Below the pieces are notes generated by a model. It did no database searches and had not been told where the DNA came from. It worked only from the letters and a program-made list of their open reading frames with translations. Below are positions 57,050 to 64,000 of a DNA stretch of 64,000 nucleotides, one piece after another. The DNA is from Streptococcus mitis (lineage in GTDB: Bacteria > Bacillota > Bacilli > Lactobacillales > Streptococcaceae), in contig NZ_JPFV01000013.1 in NCBI RefSeq assembly GCF_000722685.1, positions 62,001-126,000 of the forward strand. The letters run 5' to 3'. Position numbers and translations under genes: made by a program. How positions within the stretch are numbered: position 1 is the first letter of the stretch; every line of letters begins with the position of its first letter.

Positions 57050-59263
57050 TTATTCTGAATCTTTTGGTGTTTCTGTAAATTCTTTCTTATGTTTGTGGTC
57101 CTTATGATGACGTGGACGGTGAGGACGCTCAGACTTCTCACCTTTTTCATCATGCTCAGGTTTTGGTGGACGAGGGAGAAGGGCTTTCATAGAAGCATCC
57201 ACACGGCCTTTTTCATCAATCTTAATAACCTTAACATCGACTTCATCACCGATTTCTACCAAGTCTTCTACACGGTTAGTTCGCGTCCAAGCCATTTCAG
57301 AGATATGAACAAGGGCATCTGTCTTATCAAAGAGGTTGACAAAGGCACCAAATTTCTCGATACGAACGACTTTAGCACGGTAAACTTCATCCACTTTAGC
57401 TTCACGAACCAAACCTGCAATAATTTCTTTAGCACGGTTGATGGCATCTTTATCGCTAGAGTAGATAGATACGTTACCTTCTTCGTCGATGTCAATCTTA
57501 ACACCTGTTTCAGCGATAATCTTGTCGATGGTTTCTCCACCCTTACCGATGACAATCTTAATCTTGTCAACATCAATCTTGATGGTATCAATTTTCGGAG
57601 CAGTTGGAGCCAATTCTGGACGAACTTCTGGAATAGTTGCTTCAATCACATCAAGGATTTCAAAACGAGCTTTCTTGGCTTGGGCAAGGGCTTCAGTCAA
57701 GATTTCTGCAGTGATCCCTTGAATCTTGATATCCATTTGAAGGGCTGTAATACCGTCACGAGTACCTGCAACCTTAAAGTCCATATCTCCAAAGTGGTCT
57801 TCCAAACCTTGGATATCTGTCAAGACTGTGTAATTATTTCCATCTGAGATAAGTCCCATAGCAATACCAGCTACTGGCGCCTTGATTGGCACACCACCAG
57901 CCATAAGAGCAAGCGTTCCTGCACAGATAGAGGCTTGAGATGAAGAACCGTTTGATTCCAAAACTTCTGCTACTAGACGGATAGCGTATGGGAATTCTTC
58001 CAAACTTGGCAAGACTTGAGCAAGAGCACGCTCACCGAGAGCCCCGTGACCGATTTCACGACGACCTGGCGCACCGTAACGGCCAGTTTCCCCTACAGAG
58101 TATTGTGGGAAGTTATAGTGGTGCATAAAGCGTTTCTTGTACTCTGGATCCAAACCATCAATGATTTGAGTTTCTCCCATCGGAGCCAAGGTCAAGACTG
58201 AAAGAGCCTGAGTTTGTCCACGAGTGAAAAGACCTGAACCGTGCACACGAGGAAGGAAGTCAACAACCGCATCCAAAGGACGGATTTCATCGACCTTACG
58301 ACCATCAGGACGCACCTTGTCTTCTGTGATCAAACGGCGCACTTCAGCGTGTTCCATTTGTTCCAAGATTTCAGCCACATCACGCATGATCCGGTCAAAT
58401 TCTTCGTGGTCTGCATATTTTTCTTCATAAACAGCAGTGACTTGGTCTTTGACTGCTTGAGTCGCAGCTTCACGAGCCAATTTTTCTTCTACTTGAACCG
58501 CTTTTTGAAGGTCGCTGTTGTAGGCTGCGATGATTTCAGCCTGCAATTCAGCGTCCACATGAAGCAATTCTACTTCTGCTTTTTCTTTACCAACTGCTGC
58601 AACGATTTCTTCTTGGAAAGCAATCAATTCTTTGACTGCTTCGTGCCCTTTAAGAAGGGCTTCCAGCATGATTTCTTCTGACAATTCTTTAGCACCAGAC
58701 TCAACCATGTTGATGGCGTGCTTGGTACCAGCTACTGTCAATTCAAGGAGAGATTGCTCTGCTTGTTCTTGACTTGGGTTGATGATGATTTGACCATCTA
58801 CATAACCCACCTGTACCCCAGCGATTGGTCCGTCAAATGGGATATCTGAAATAGAGAGTGCCAAGGATGAACCAAACATAGCTGCCATTGGTGCAGATGC
58901 ATTTTCATCATAAGAAAGCACGGTGTTAATCACTTGTACTTCATTACGGAAACCTTCCGCAAACATAGGACGGATTGGACGGTCAATCAAACGCGCTGTC
59001 AAAGTCGCATCCGTTGAAGGACGTCCTTCACGTTTCATAAAGCCACCAGGAAACTTCCCAGCTGCATACATTTTTTCTTCATAGTTAACTTGGAGTGGGA
59101 AGAAATCCCCAGTTGCCATCTTCTTAGACATAACGGCAGCAGTCAAGACAGTTGACTCACCGTAACGCACGACAACAGAGCCATTTGCTTGCTTAGCAAC
59201 CTGACCAGTCTCTACGATTAACTCACGACCTGCAAAAGTCGTTTGAAACACTTGTTTTGTCAT
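57050..59263 (-). CDS. pnp: Polynucleotide phosphorylase
   Basis: A 737-aa PNPase degrading RNA 3'-5' with phosphate. I choose ATG 59263 ([20 protein letters not shown]) after AAAGGGGA over an upstream frame extension. Two RNase PH domains ([20 protein letters not shown]; the second with [20 protein letters not shown]), a KH domain ([20 protein letters not shown]) and an S1 domain ([20 protein letters not shown]), then a His/Lys-rich tail ([16 protein letters not shown]). Confidence 0.97.
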   Translation of the reverse strand: MTKQVFQTTFAGRELIVETGQVAKQANGSVVVRYGESTVLTAAVMSKKMATGDFFPLQVNYEEKMYAAGKFPGGFMKREGRPSTDATLTARLIDRPIRPMFAEGFRNEVQVINTVLSYDENASAPMAAMFGSSLALSISDIPFDGPIAGVQVGYVDGQIIINPSQEQAEQSLLELTVAGTKHAINMVESGAKELSEEIMLEALLKGHEAVKELIAFQEEIVAAVGKEKAEVELLHVDAELQAEIIAAYNSDLQKAVQVEEKLAREAATQAVKDQVTAVYEEKYADHEEFDRIMRDVAEILEQMEHAEVRRLITEDKVRPDGRKVDEIRPLDAVVDFLPRVHGSGLFTRGQTQALSVLTLAPMGETQIIDGLDPEYKKRFMHHYNFPQYSVGETGRYGAPGRREIGHGALGERALAQVLPSLEEFPYAIRLVAEVLESNGSSSQASICAGTLALMAGGVPIKAPVAGIAMGLISDGNNYTVLTDIQGLEDHFGDMDFKVAGTRDGITALQMDIKIQGITAEILTEALAQAKKARFEILDVIEATIPEVRPELAPTAPKIDTIKIDVDKIKIVIGKGGETIDKIIAETGVKIDIDEEGNVSIYSSDKDAINRAKEIIAGLVREAKVDEVYRAKVVRIEKFGAFVNLFDKTDALVHISEMAWTRTNRVEDLVEIGDEVDVKVIKIDEKGRVDASMKALLPRPPKPEHDEKGEKSERPHRPRHHKDHKHKKEFTETPKDSE

Positions 59264-59287
59264 TTTAATCCCCTTTGGATTGATAAT

Positions 59288-59317
59288 ATTATACGTCTTG
59301 CCTACAAAGATCAAGAT
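59288..59317 (-). promoter_or_regulatory. Candidate pnp promoter reaching into the repeat edge
   Basis: -10 TATAAT (59288-59293) with TTGATC 15 bp upstream (59309-59314), which is part of the left edge (CTTGATC) of the adjacent foldback repeat. Spacing is short, so the -35 assignment is tentative. Confidence 0.45.
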
Positions 59318-59660
59318 ACAAAGCCGTTAAGCAACTCAAAGGAAAATAGGAAATCGGACGACGGAGCGACTGCTCCTAGGCAGATTTATCTTTTTCCACA
59401 GAGTTGTAGGCGTGTTCAATTCCCAAGATACCAAGGACGTCAAAAGCAAAGTAAAAATAGGAAACTGACGAAGTCTTCAATGAAGATAAGACAGTTTATC
59501 TTTTTTACACAGCTTTTCGGCCGTGTTCAATTACTCAAGATACTAAGCCGTCAAGCAACTCAAAGGAAAATAGGAAATCGAACGACGGAGCGACTGCTCC
59601 TAGGCAAATTTATCTTTTTCCACAGAGTTGTAGGCGTGTTCAATTCTCAAGATACAAATC
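59311..59660. repeat. Array of three tandem ~111-bp foldback repeats (copies D, E, F) plus a remnant
   Basis: Copies: D 59311-59421, E 59422-59532, F 59533-59645, remnant 59646-59660. D and F are nearly identical (CGACGGAGCGACTGCTCCTAG in both); E shares only the ends and ATAGGAAA core. Each starts near CAAGATAC and ends GTGTTCAATT, as in the array at 8068-8416, with the same A-X-A arrangement: outer copies alike, middle copy different. Each folds, e.g. CGGAGCGACTGCTCC. Confidence 0.85.
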
Positions 59661-59936
59661 ATTAGAAAGTTTTGATACTAAAGTATCTAAACCTTTCACG
59701 CTAATTGCTATCAGGCGATTAGCTAAATGCTTTACTAACTCTCTCGTCAAATAACGTCGATTTGACTCGTTCGTGTCGCTCAAACTAAATACTGAAAAGA
59801 ATAAATTATGAAAAAATTTCTGTCATAAAATTGAGAATCGACAAAGCCTTTAAAACTTTAATACCCTCATCTTTGTATCAAGTACGTACAGAGTTTATTT
59901 TATCATATTTTTCTTAAAAAGTGCGGTCTTTACCAT
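59646..59936. other. AT-rich spacer between the repeat array and metF
   Basis: No gene recognised. GATACTAAAGTATC (59677-59690) is a perfect short palindrome. At the far end, CTTTGTATC on the plus strand is an inverted copy of the repeat edge GATACAAAG, so a degenerate further element may fill this stretch. Confidence 0.4.
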
Positions 59937-59937
59937 T

Positions 59938-59974
59938 AAAAAGGAACCATCCCCCTCACCTGAGAAGAATGGTT
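59938..59974 (-). terminator. metF terminator
   Basis: On the minus strand AAACCAT and ATGGTT(cc) pair around a loop of about 18 nt, followed by TTTTT, 10 bp after the metF stop. Confidence 0.6.
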
Positions 59975-59983
59975 TGCTTTTTA

Positions 59984-60850
59984 TTATCCTAGAGACTGGT
60001 GATTAAACAAGGCATGGGTTGCTTGGTGGATGTATTTTGCTGTTTCTGCATTATTCATGGTGTAGAGATGCACACCGGCAACATCTTGAGTTACCAAGTC
60101 CACGATTTGGTCCACTGCATAGGCAAGTCCTGCTGCTCTGAGCGACTCAGGGTCATGCTCATACTTGTCTAAGATGGCTTTAAATTTGCGTGGAAGATGG
60201 ATATTCTCACAAGTCTTCAAGAGGCGGAGAGCCTGATTTCGATTCAGAATTGGCATAATCCCTGCATGAATAGGAACATCAATCCCAGCCAAGATGCACT
60301 TGTCTTGGAAATCATAGAAGCGCTCATTATCAAAGAAAAGCTGAGTTACAAGACTAGAACATCCTGCATCTACTTTCTTCTTGAGATTTTGGATATCTGA
60401 AATCTGATTTGGTGAATCTGGATGCCCTTCTGGATAGCAAGCTCCGATAATATCAAAGTGAGGTGCTTGTTCCTTGATGAACTCGATCAAGTCCGTTGCG
60501 AAGCGGAAATCCTTTTGTGGTTCCACACCTGGAATAATATCCCCACGAAGAGCCAAGATTTTCTGCACACCAACCTCGTCCAAGTCAGCAATGGTTTCAG
60601 CAACCTTGTCCTTAGTCAAATAGATGGCTGGCAAGTGAGCAATAGTCGGAATCGCCAAGTCATTTTGGATAAAGTCAGCCAAACGGACCGTCGTTTCCTT
60701 GATATTAAATTTATTATTGCTGGCAGTTACACTGATAAAGTGAGGGGCCAACTCCTGCATATCTTGAAGAGCAGAAATAATGTTATCATTACCCACGGCT
60801 GGGTTGGGAGGGAACACTTCAAATGAGAGTGACGGTGTTTGGCGTGACAT
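59984..60850 (-). CDS. metF: 5,10-methylenetetrahydrofolate reductase
   Basis: A 288-aa TIM-barrel flavoprotein providing 5-methyl-THF for MetE. I choose ATG 60850 (MSRQTPSLSFEVFPPNP); the ATG two codons upstream is too close to the AAAAGGA site. Motifs: FEVFPPN, ISVTASNNKFN, LALRGDIIPG, and IIGACYPEGHPDS. It follows metE by about 100 bp in one operon. Confidence 0.95.
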   Translation of the reverse strand: MSRQTPSLSFEVFPPNPAVGNDNIISALQDMQELAPHFISVTASNNKFNIKETTVRLADFIQNDLAIPTIAHLPAIYLTKDKVAETIADLDEVGVQKILALRGDIIPGVEPQKDFRFATDLIEFIKEQAPHFDIIGACYPEGHPDSPNQISDIQNLKKKVDAGCSSLVTQLFFDNERFYDFQDKCILAGIDVPIHAGIMPILNRNQALRLLKTCENIHLPRKFKAILDKYEHDPESLRAAGLAYAVDQIVDLVTQDVAGVHLYTMNNAETAKYIHQATHALFNHQSLG

Positions 60851-60951
60851 AGTCATTATCCTTTTCTAGTTGATTTTTTCGTTAGCTGGATTCCTAGAAT
60901 CCAAGTGAAACAGGCAGATTGACCAAACAGCGCTTCTAGAGAAATCCTATC

Positions 60952-63201
60952 TTACAATTTCTCACGCGCAGCTTTAGCTGCTTCAACAAGGCGGATCAAG
61001 CTTTCTTTTGTTTCTGGAATACCACGTGTTTTCAAACCACAGTCAGGGTTGATCCAAACTTTCTTGCTTGGCACTTTAGCAAGGATGGCTTCGATTGTAT
61101 TGTCGATTTCGCCTTCATTTGGCACACGAGGAGAGTGGATATCATAAACCCCAGGTCCCACTTCTGTTTGGAAGTTTTTCGCTTTGAGTTCATCCAAGAT
61201 TTCAAGGTTTGAACGGCTAGCCTCAAATGAGATAACGTCTGCATCCATGTTGTCGATAGCTGGGATGATATCTGTAAATTCTGAGTAACACATGTGAGTG
61301 TGGATTTGTGTGTCTGGAGCTACTGTTGAGTGTACCAAGCGGAAGGCAGGAATTGCCCAGTCAAGGTAGTCTTCGTACCAGTCGCTACGACGGAGTGGCA
61401 ATTTCTCACGAAGAGCAGCCTCGTCGATTTGGATGATTTTCACACCAGCAGCTTCAAGGTCCAGCACTTCATCCTTGATAGCAAGGGCGATTTGAAGAGT
61501 AGAATCCTTGATAGAGATGTCTTCACGTGGGAATGACCAGTTGAGGATGGTAACAGGTCCAGTCAACATACCTTTAACAGGTTTGTTTGTACGGCTTTGT
61601 GCATAGCTAGACCATTTAACAGTGATAGGGTTAAGACGAGTGACATCACCCCAGATGATTGGTGGTTTAACTCCACGCATACCGTATGATTGTACCCAAC
61701 CATTTTTAGAGAAGAGGTAACCTGACAAGTTTTGACCGAAGTACTCAACCATGTCATTACGCTCAAATTCACCGTGAACAAGGACATCAAAGTCGATATC
61801 TTCTTGCCATTTGATCCATTCGTCAATTGTTTCAGCAAGGAAAGCATCGTACTCTTCTTGAGACAATTCACCTTTACGGTAAGCCAAACGTTTCGCACGA
61901 ACTTCTTTTGTTTGAGGGAATGAACCGATAGTTGTTGTTGGAAGAGCTGGAAGTTTGAAAGCTTCTTCTTGGATAGCTTCACGTTCTGCAAAGGCTGGCA
62001 AACGAGTGTAGTCTGCGTCTGTCAAGCCAGCGATACGCGCACGAAGTTCAGCATTTTCACCAACACGCTCAGTCGCAAAGAGTTCTTTGTTGGCTGCAAG
62101 TGCTTCTTCACCTTGACCATTGCGGATAGCATCCAAATCACGAATCTCATCCAATTTTTCAACTGCAAAGGCAAAGTGGTTCAAGATTGCTGGTTCAAAT
62201 TCTTCATTAGCAGTTGTAAATGGCACATGAAGAAGTGAGCATGAGCTTGTCAAGACAATGTTTTCAGCTGGAATTTGCTCAAGAACAGCCAAGCTCTTTT
62301 CATAGTTGTTACGCCAGATGTTTTTACCATTGACAATACCTGCATAAAGAGTCTTGTCAGCTGGGAAGCCACCTTTAACCAATTCAAGAGTTTTCTTACC
62401 TTCAACGAAATCAAGACCGATAGCATCTACTGGCAATTTCACAAGGTCAGCGTAAACGTCACGAACGTCTCCGAAGTAAGTTTGAAGCAAGACTTCAAGA
62501 CCTTTTTTGTCAGCCAAGAGTTTGTTGTAGAGGTTCAAGAAGAGCGCTTTTTCTTCAGCTGTCAAGTCTTTGACAAGAGCCGCTTCGTCCAATTGAATAC
62601 GAGTTGCACCAAGTTCAGCCAATTTTGCAAAAACATCTTGGTAAGCAGCTACTAAGCTATCTACGAAGTCTTCTGCTTTTACGCCGTCTTCAAAGTCTGA
62701 CAATTGAAGGAAAGTGAATGGACCTACAAGGACTGGACGAGTGTTCAATCCAAGTTCTTTTGCTTCTTGGAACTCATCGAAAATTTTGTGACCAGCCAAT
62801 TTTACTTGAGTGTCTTTTTCAAATTTAGGAACGATGTAGTGGTAGTTAGTGTTAAACCATTTCTTCATCGGAAGGGCGCGAACGTCCCCTTTTTCTCCTT
62901 GGTAACCACGACCCAAAGCAAAGTAGCGCTCAAGGTCAGACAAGTCCAAGTTTTGAACTGAAGCAGGTACCACGTTGAAGAGGAAGGCTGCATCTAGGAA
63001 GTTGTCATAGTGAGAAAAGTCATTTGATGGAATTTCAGTGATACCTTTTTCTTTGACAATGTTCCAGTGTTTAGCACGCAAGTCTTTTGCTGCTGCAAGG
63101 AGTTCTTCTTCTGAGATTTCTTTTCTAAAGTATTTTTCAGTTGTAAATTTTAATTCGCGGAATTCACCCAAACGAGGGAAACCGATGATTGTAGTTGACA
63201 T
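60952..63201 (-). CDS. metE: Cobalamin-independent methionine synthase
   Basis: A 749-aa MetE transferring methyl from 5-methyl-THF (triglutamate) to homocysteine. Two barrel domains: N-terminal starting [21 protein letters not shown]-terminal with [17 protein letters not shown], and zinc ligands in [13 protein letters not shown] and [12 protein letters not shown]. The GGAGGA site precedes ATG 63201. A consensus Met box lies 83 bp upstream, so it should be activated when methionine is low. Confidence 0.97.
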   Translation of the reverse strand: MSTTIIGFPRLGEFRELKFTTEKYFRKEISEEELLAAAKDLRAKHWNIVKEKGITEIPSNDFSHYDNFLDAAFLFNVVPASVQNLDLSDLERYFALGRGYQGEKGDVRALPMKKWFNTNYHYIVPKFEKDTQVKLAGHKIFDEFQEAKELGLNTRPVLVGPFTFLQLSDFEDGVKAEDFVDSLVAAYQDVFAKLAELGATRIQLDEAALVKDLTAEEKALFLNLYNKLLADKKGLEVLLQTYFGDVRDVYADLVKLPVDAIGLDFVEGKKTLELVKGGFPADKTLYAGIVNGKNIWRNNYEKSLAVLEQIPAENIVLTSSCSLLHVPFTTANEEFEPAILNHFAFAVEKLDEIRDLDAIRNGQGEEALAANKELFATERVGENAELRARIAGLTDADYTRLPAFAEREAIQEEAFKLPALPTTTIGSFPQTKEVRAKRLAYRKGELSQEEYDAFLAETIDEWIKWQEDIDFDVLVHGEFERNDMVEYFGQNLSGYLFSKNGWVQSYGMRGVKPPIIWGDVTRLNPITVKWSSYAQSRTNKPVKGMLTGPVTILNWSFPREDISIKDSTLQIALAIKDEVLDLEAAGVKIIQIDEAALREKLPLRRSDWYEDYLDWAIPAFRLVHSTVAPDTQIHTHMCYSEFTDIIPAIDNMDADVISFEASRSNLEILDELKAKNFQTEVGPGVYDIHSPRVPNEGEIDNTIEAILAKVPSKKVWINPDCGLKTRGIPETKESLIRLVEAAKAAREKL

Positions 63202-63283
63202 GATGTGTCCTCCAAAATTTGTTGTTGAAACTATCTTAACAGAAAAGAATGCGTCTGTATAATTGTAAAAAATTAGGCTTTGA

Positions 63284-63300
63284 TATAGTTTGAAACTATA
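63284..63300. promoter_or_regulatory. Met box (MetR/MtaR operator) of metE-metF
   Basis: TATAGTTTGAAACTATA, a 17-bp palindrome identical to the streptococcal Met-box consensus as I recall it. A half-site, TTGAAACTAT (63222-63231), lies nearer the gene. It fits activation of a promoter with TTATAC-like -10 between them. Confidence 0.8.
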
Positions 63301-63507
63301 TCTCTATTTTAGACAAAAGAAAAAGACTTGAGACAAACGCCTCAAATCCTTTGTGTAGCTTGCTTTATAGCTGTATTTTAGTTAGACGGTTCAAACGCGT
63401 TATTATTAATTCTTATAAGTGACTATGGCTTGTTATTAGAAAAGACTATAGGTTGATTTTTCTTTTGTAATTCTGATATTTCCCTGAAAAGTGCGGACGG
63501 GAGCAAC
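63301..63507. other. Spacer upstream of the Met box
   Basis: A hairpin reading minus (TTGAG at 63328, CTCAA at 63341, then TTTTTC) could terminate the higA-side transcript. No gene otherwise seen. Confidence 0.5.
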
Positions 63508-63611
63508 TTACTTCGTAATTTCATCCCTAATTTTTGAGCCAGAATGTCTCAAAAATTCCGTTCTAGATAATAATTTATTATTATCTAGAATACCACTATA
63601 GCGGGAAATAT
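63476..63611. repeat. Nested inverted repeats including a 30-bp perfect palindrome
   Basis: Outer pair ATATTTCCC (63476-63484) and GGGAAATAT (63603-63611); inner pair AATTTTTGAG (63529-63538) and CTCAAAAATT (63548-63557); and a 14+2+14 palindrome at 63561-63590 with arms TTCTAGATAATAAT and ATTATTATCTAGAA. A weak 73-codon minus-strand frame (63508-63729, TTG start overlapping the higA stop) runs across it and is not convincing as a gene. Confidence 0.75.
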
Positions 63612-63725
63612 CCGCTAAAAGCTCACTTCGTTCGCACTTGATATAAATAAAACATAATTTTTCTATATTATACACTTGAGGCACTATAACTGTTAAATTT
63701 GTTAAAGTTTCCCAACCTCTTCCTA

Positions 63726-64000
63726 TCAACTCTTTCTCTGTTCAAGTGGGACGACTGCTAATGTCTTTCCTAAACTGGCTAAAACTTTCAAGACTGTATC
63801 CAACTGAGGACTTGTCTTGCCTGTTTCCATTCTAGCTATTACAGGCTGGCTTACTCCACTGAGTTCTTCTAGCTTTTTCTGACTAATACCTTGCTCATGT
63901 CTAGCTTCTATCAACTCACTCATAATAGCCACTCGCATATCACTTTCAAGGATTTCCTCCTTGGTAAAGAGCTCAGGGCGGACATCCTTCCAATTACTCC
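63726..64000 (-). CDS. HigA-type XRE antitoxin, 5' end beyond the window
   Basis: The frame is open to the right edge; the true start lies outside. The visible 91 residues read WKDVRPELFTKEEILESD, then RVAIMSELIEARHEQGISQK and the helix-turn-helix KKLEELSGVSQPVIARMETG, ending LGKTLAVVPLEQRKS. The upstream WKDVRPELF part, in frame before the ATG at 63938, shows that ATG is internal. This matches HigA/RelB-like antitoxins of HigBA modules in streptococci, whose HigB toxin gene would lie upstream, outside the window. Such antitoxins neutralise a ribosome-dependent RNase and repress their own promoter. Confidence 0.78.
   Translation of the reverse strand, partial: SNWKDVRPELFTKEEILESDMRVAIMSELIEARHEQGISQKKLEELSGVSQPVIARMETGKTSPQLDTVLKVLASLGKTLAVVPLEQRKS

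Noticed and set aside
59243..59665. 140-codon plus-strand frame across the second repeat array
   Set aside because: Its sequence is the foldback repeat read through, with repeated peptide segments; no ribosome site.
63508..63729. 73-codon minus-strand frame after higA
   Set aside because: A TTG start with weak ribosome site, running through palindromes; composition is not protein-like. Kept only as a remark.

Overview
The window is chromosomal DNA from a mitis-group Streptococcus (S. mitis, S. pseudopneumoniae or a close pneumococcal relative). The grounds are: a choline-binding GH25 lysozyme (LytC), MurM and MurN branching ligases, the MntE/MgtA manganese pair with a Mn riboswitch, three pneumococcal-type BOX elements, AAGGAGG ribosome sites, TATAAT promoters, and protein sequences and lengths that match remembered pneumococcal ones almost residue for residue. 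I ran no database search; every species or gene-order comparison is from memory.

Layout. 1-4200: metal homeostasis, with mgtA (5' end only, behind a yybP-ykoY riboswitch) and mntE, separated by an inserted glycosyltransferase pair whose membrane partner is frame-broken. 4200-13900: ABC-F ATPase, cca, dapB, a triple foldback repeat, degV, a DUF1149 gene, the c-di-AMP operon cdaA-cdaR-glmM, and a ferredoxin/flavodoxin reductase. 13900-15450: an AT-rich accessory island with a small membrane protein, a secreted protein and a 31-codon Fst-like type I toxin with its antisense RNA. 15470-27100: rapZ-yvcK-whiA, ridA, engB, clpX, a 56-aa membrane protein, folA, dpr, lytC, tpiA, dnaD-like, metA, apt. 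27200-50800: rplK-rplA, ldcB, HIT, M42 peptidase, brnQ, rhodanese, uracil-DNA glycosylase, pepV, nitroreductase, a solute-binding lipoprotein, phosphoesterase, uvrC, a matrixin-like protease, murMN, estA, rnjB, recJ, and an amino-acid ABC operon. 50800-63200: msmK, a PucR-type regulator, mrnC, cysS, a RibD-like gene, a GNAT protein, cysE, pnp, a second triple foldback repeat, metF, metE. 63200-64000: a palindrome-rich spacer and the 3' part of a HigA-type antitoxin gene.

How the genes fit together. Several short operons are joined by 4-bp ATGA overlaps (dapB-cca-ABC-F; rapZ-yvcK-whiA). Themes are manganese export, c-di-AMP and cell-wall precursor supply (cdaA-cdaR-glmM, rapZ/yvcK), cell-wall tailoring (murMN, ldcB, lytC), RNA decay (rnjB, pnp, mrnC) and sulfur amino acids (metA, metE, metF, cysE, cysS, with a Met box in front of metE). 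The gene order appears to be a mosaic of two regions that are far apart in pneumococcal references, consistent with replichore inversions.

Caution on sequence quality. Five places look one base short in an A/T run: two in the glycosyltransferase gene, two in ldcB and one between murM and murN. Adding one base at each restores full-length proteins (476, 238, 406 and 410 aa). Systematic homopolymer under-calling is therefore a serious alternative to real pseudogenes or a real MurM-MurN fusion.
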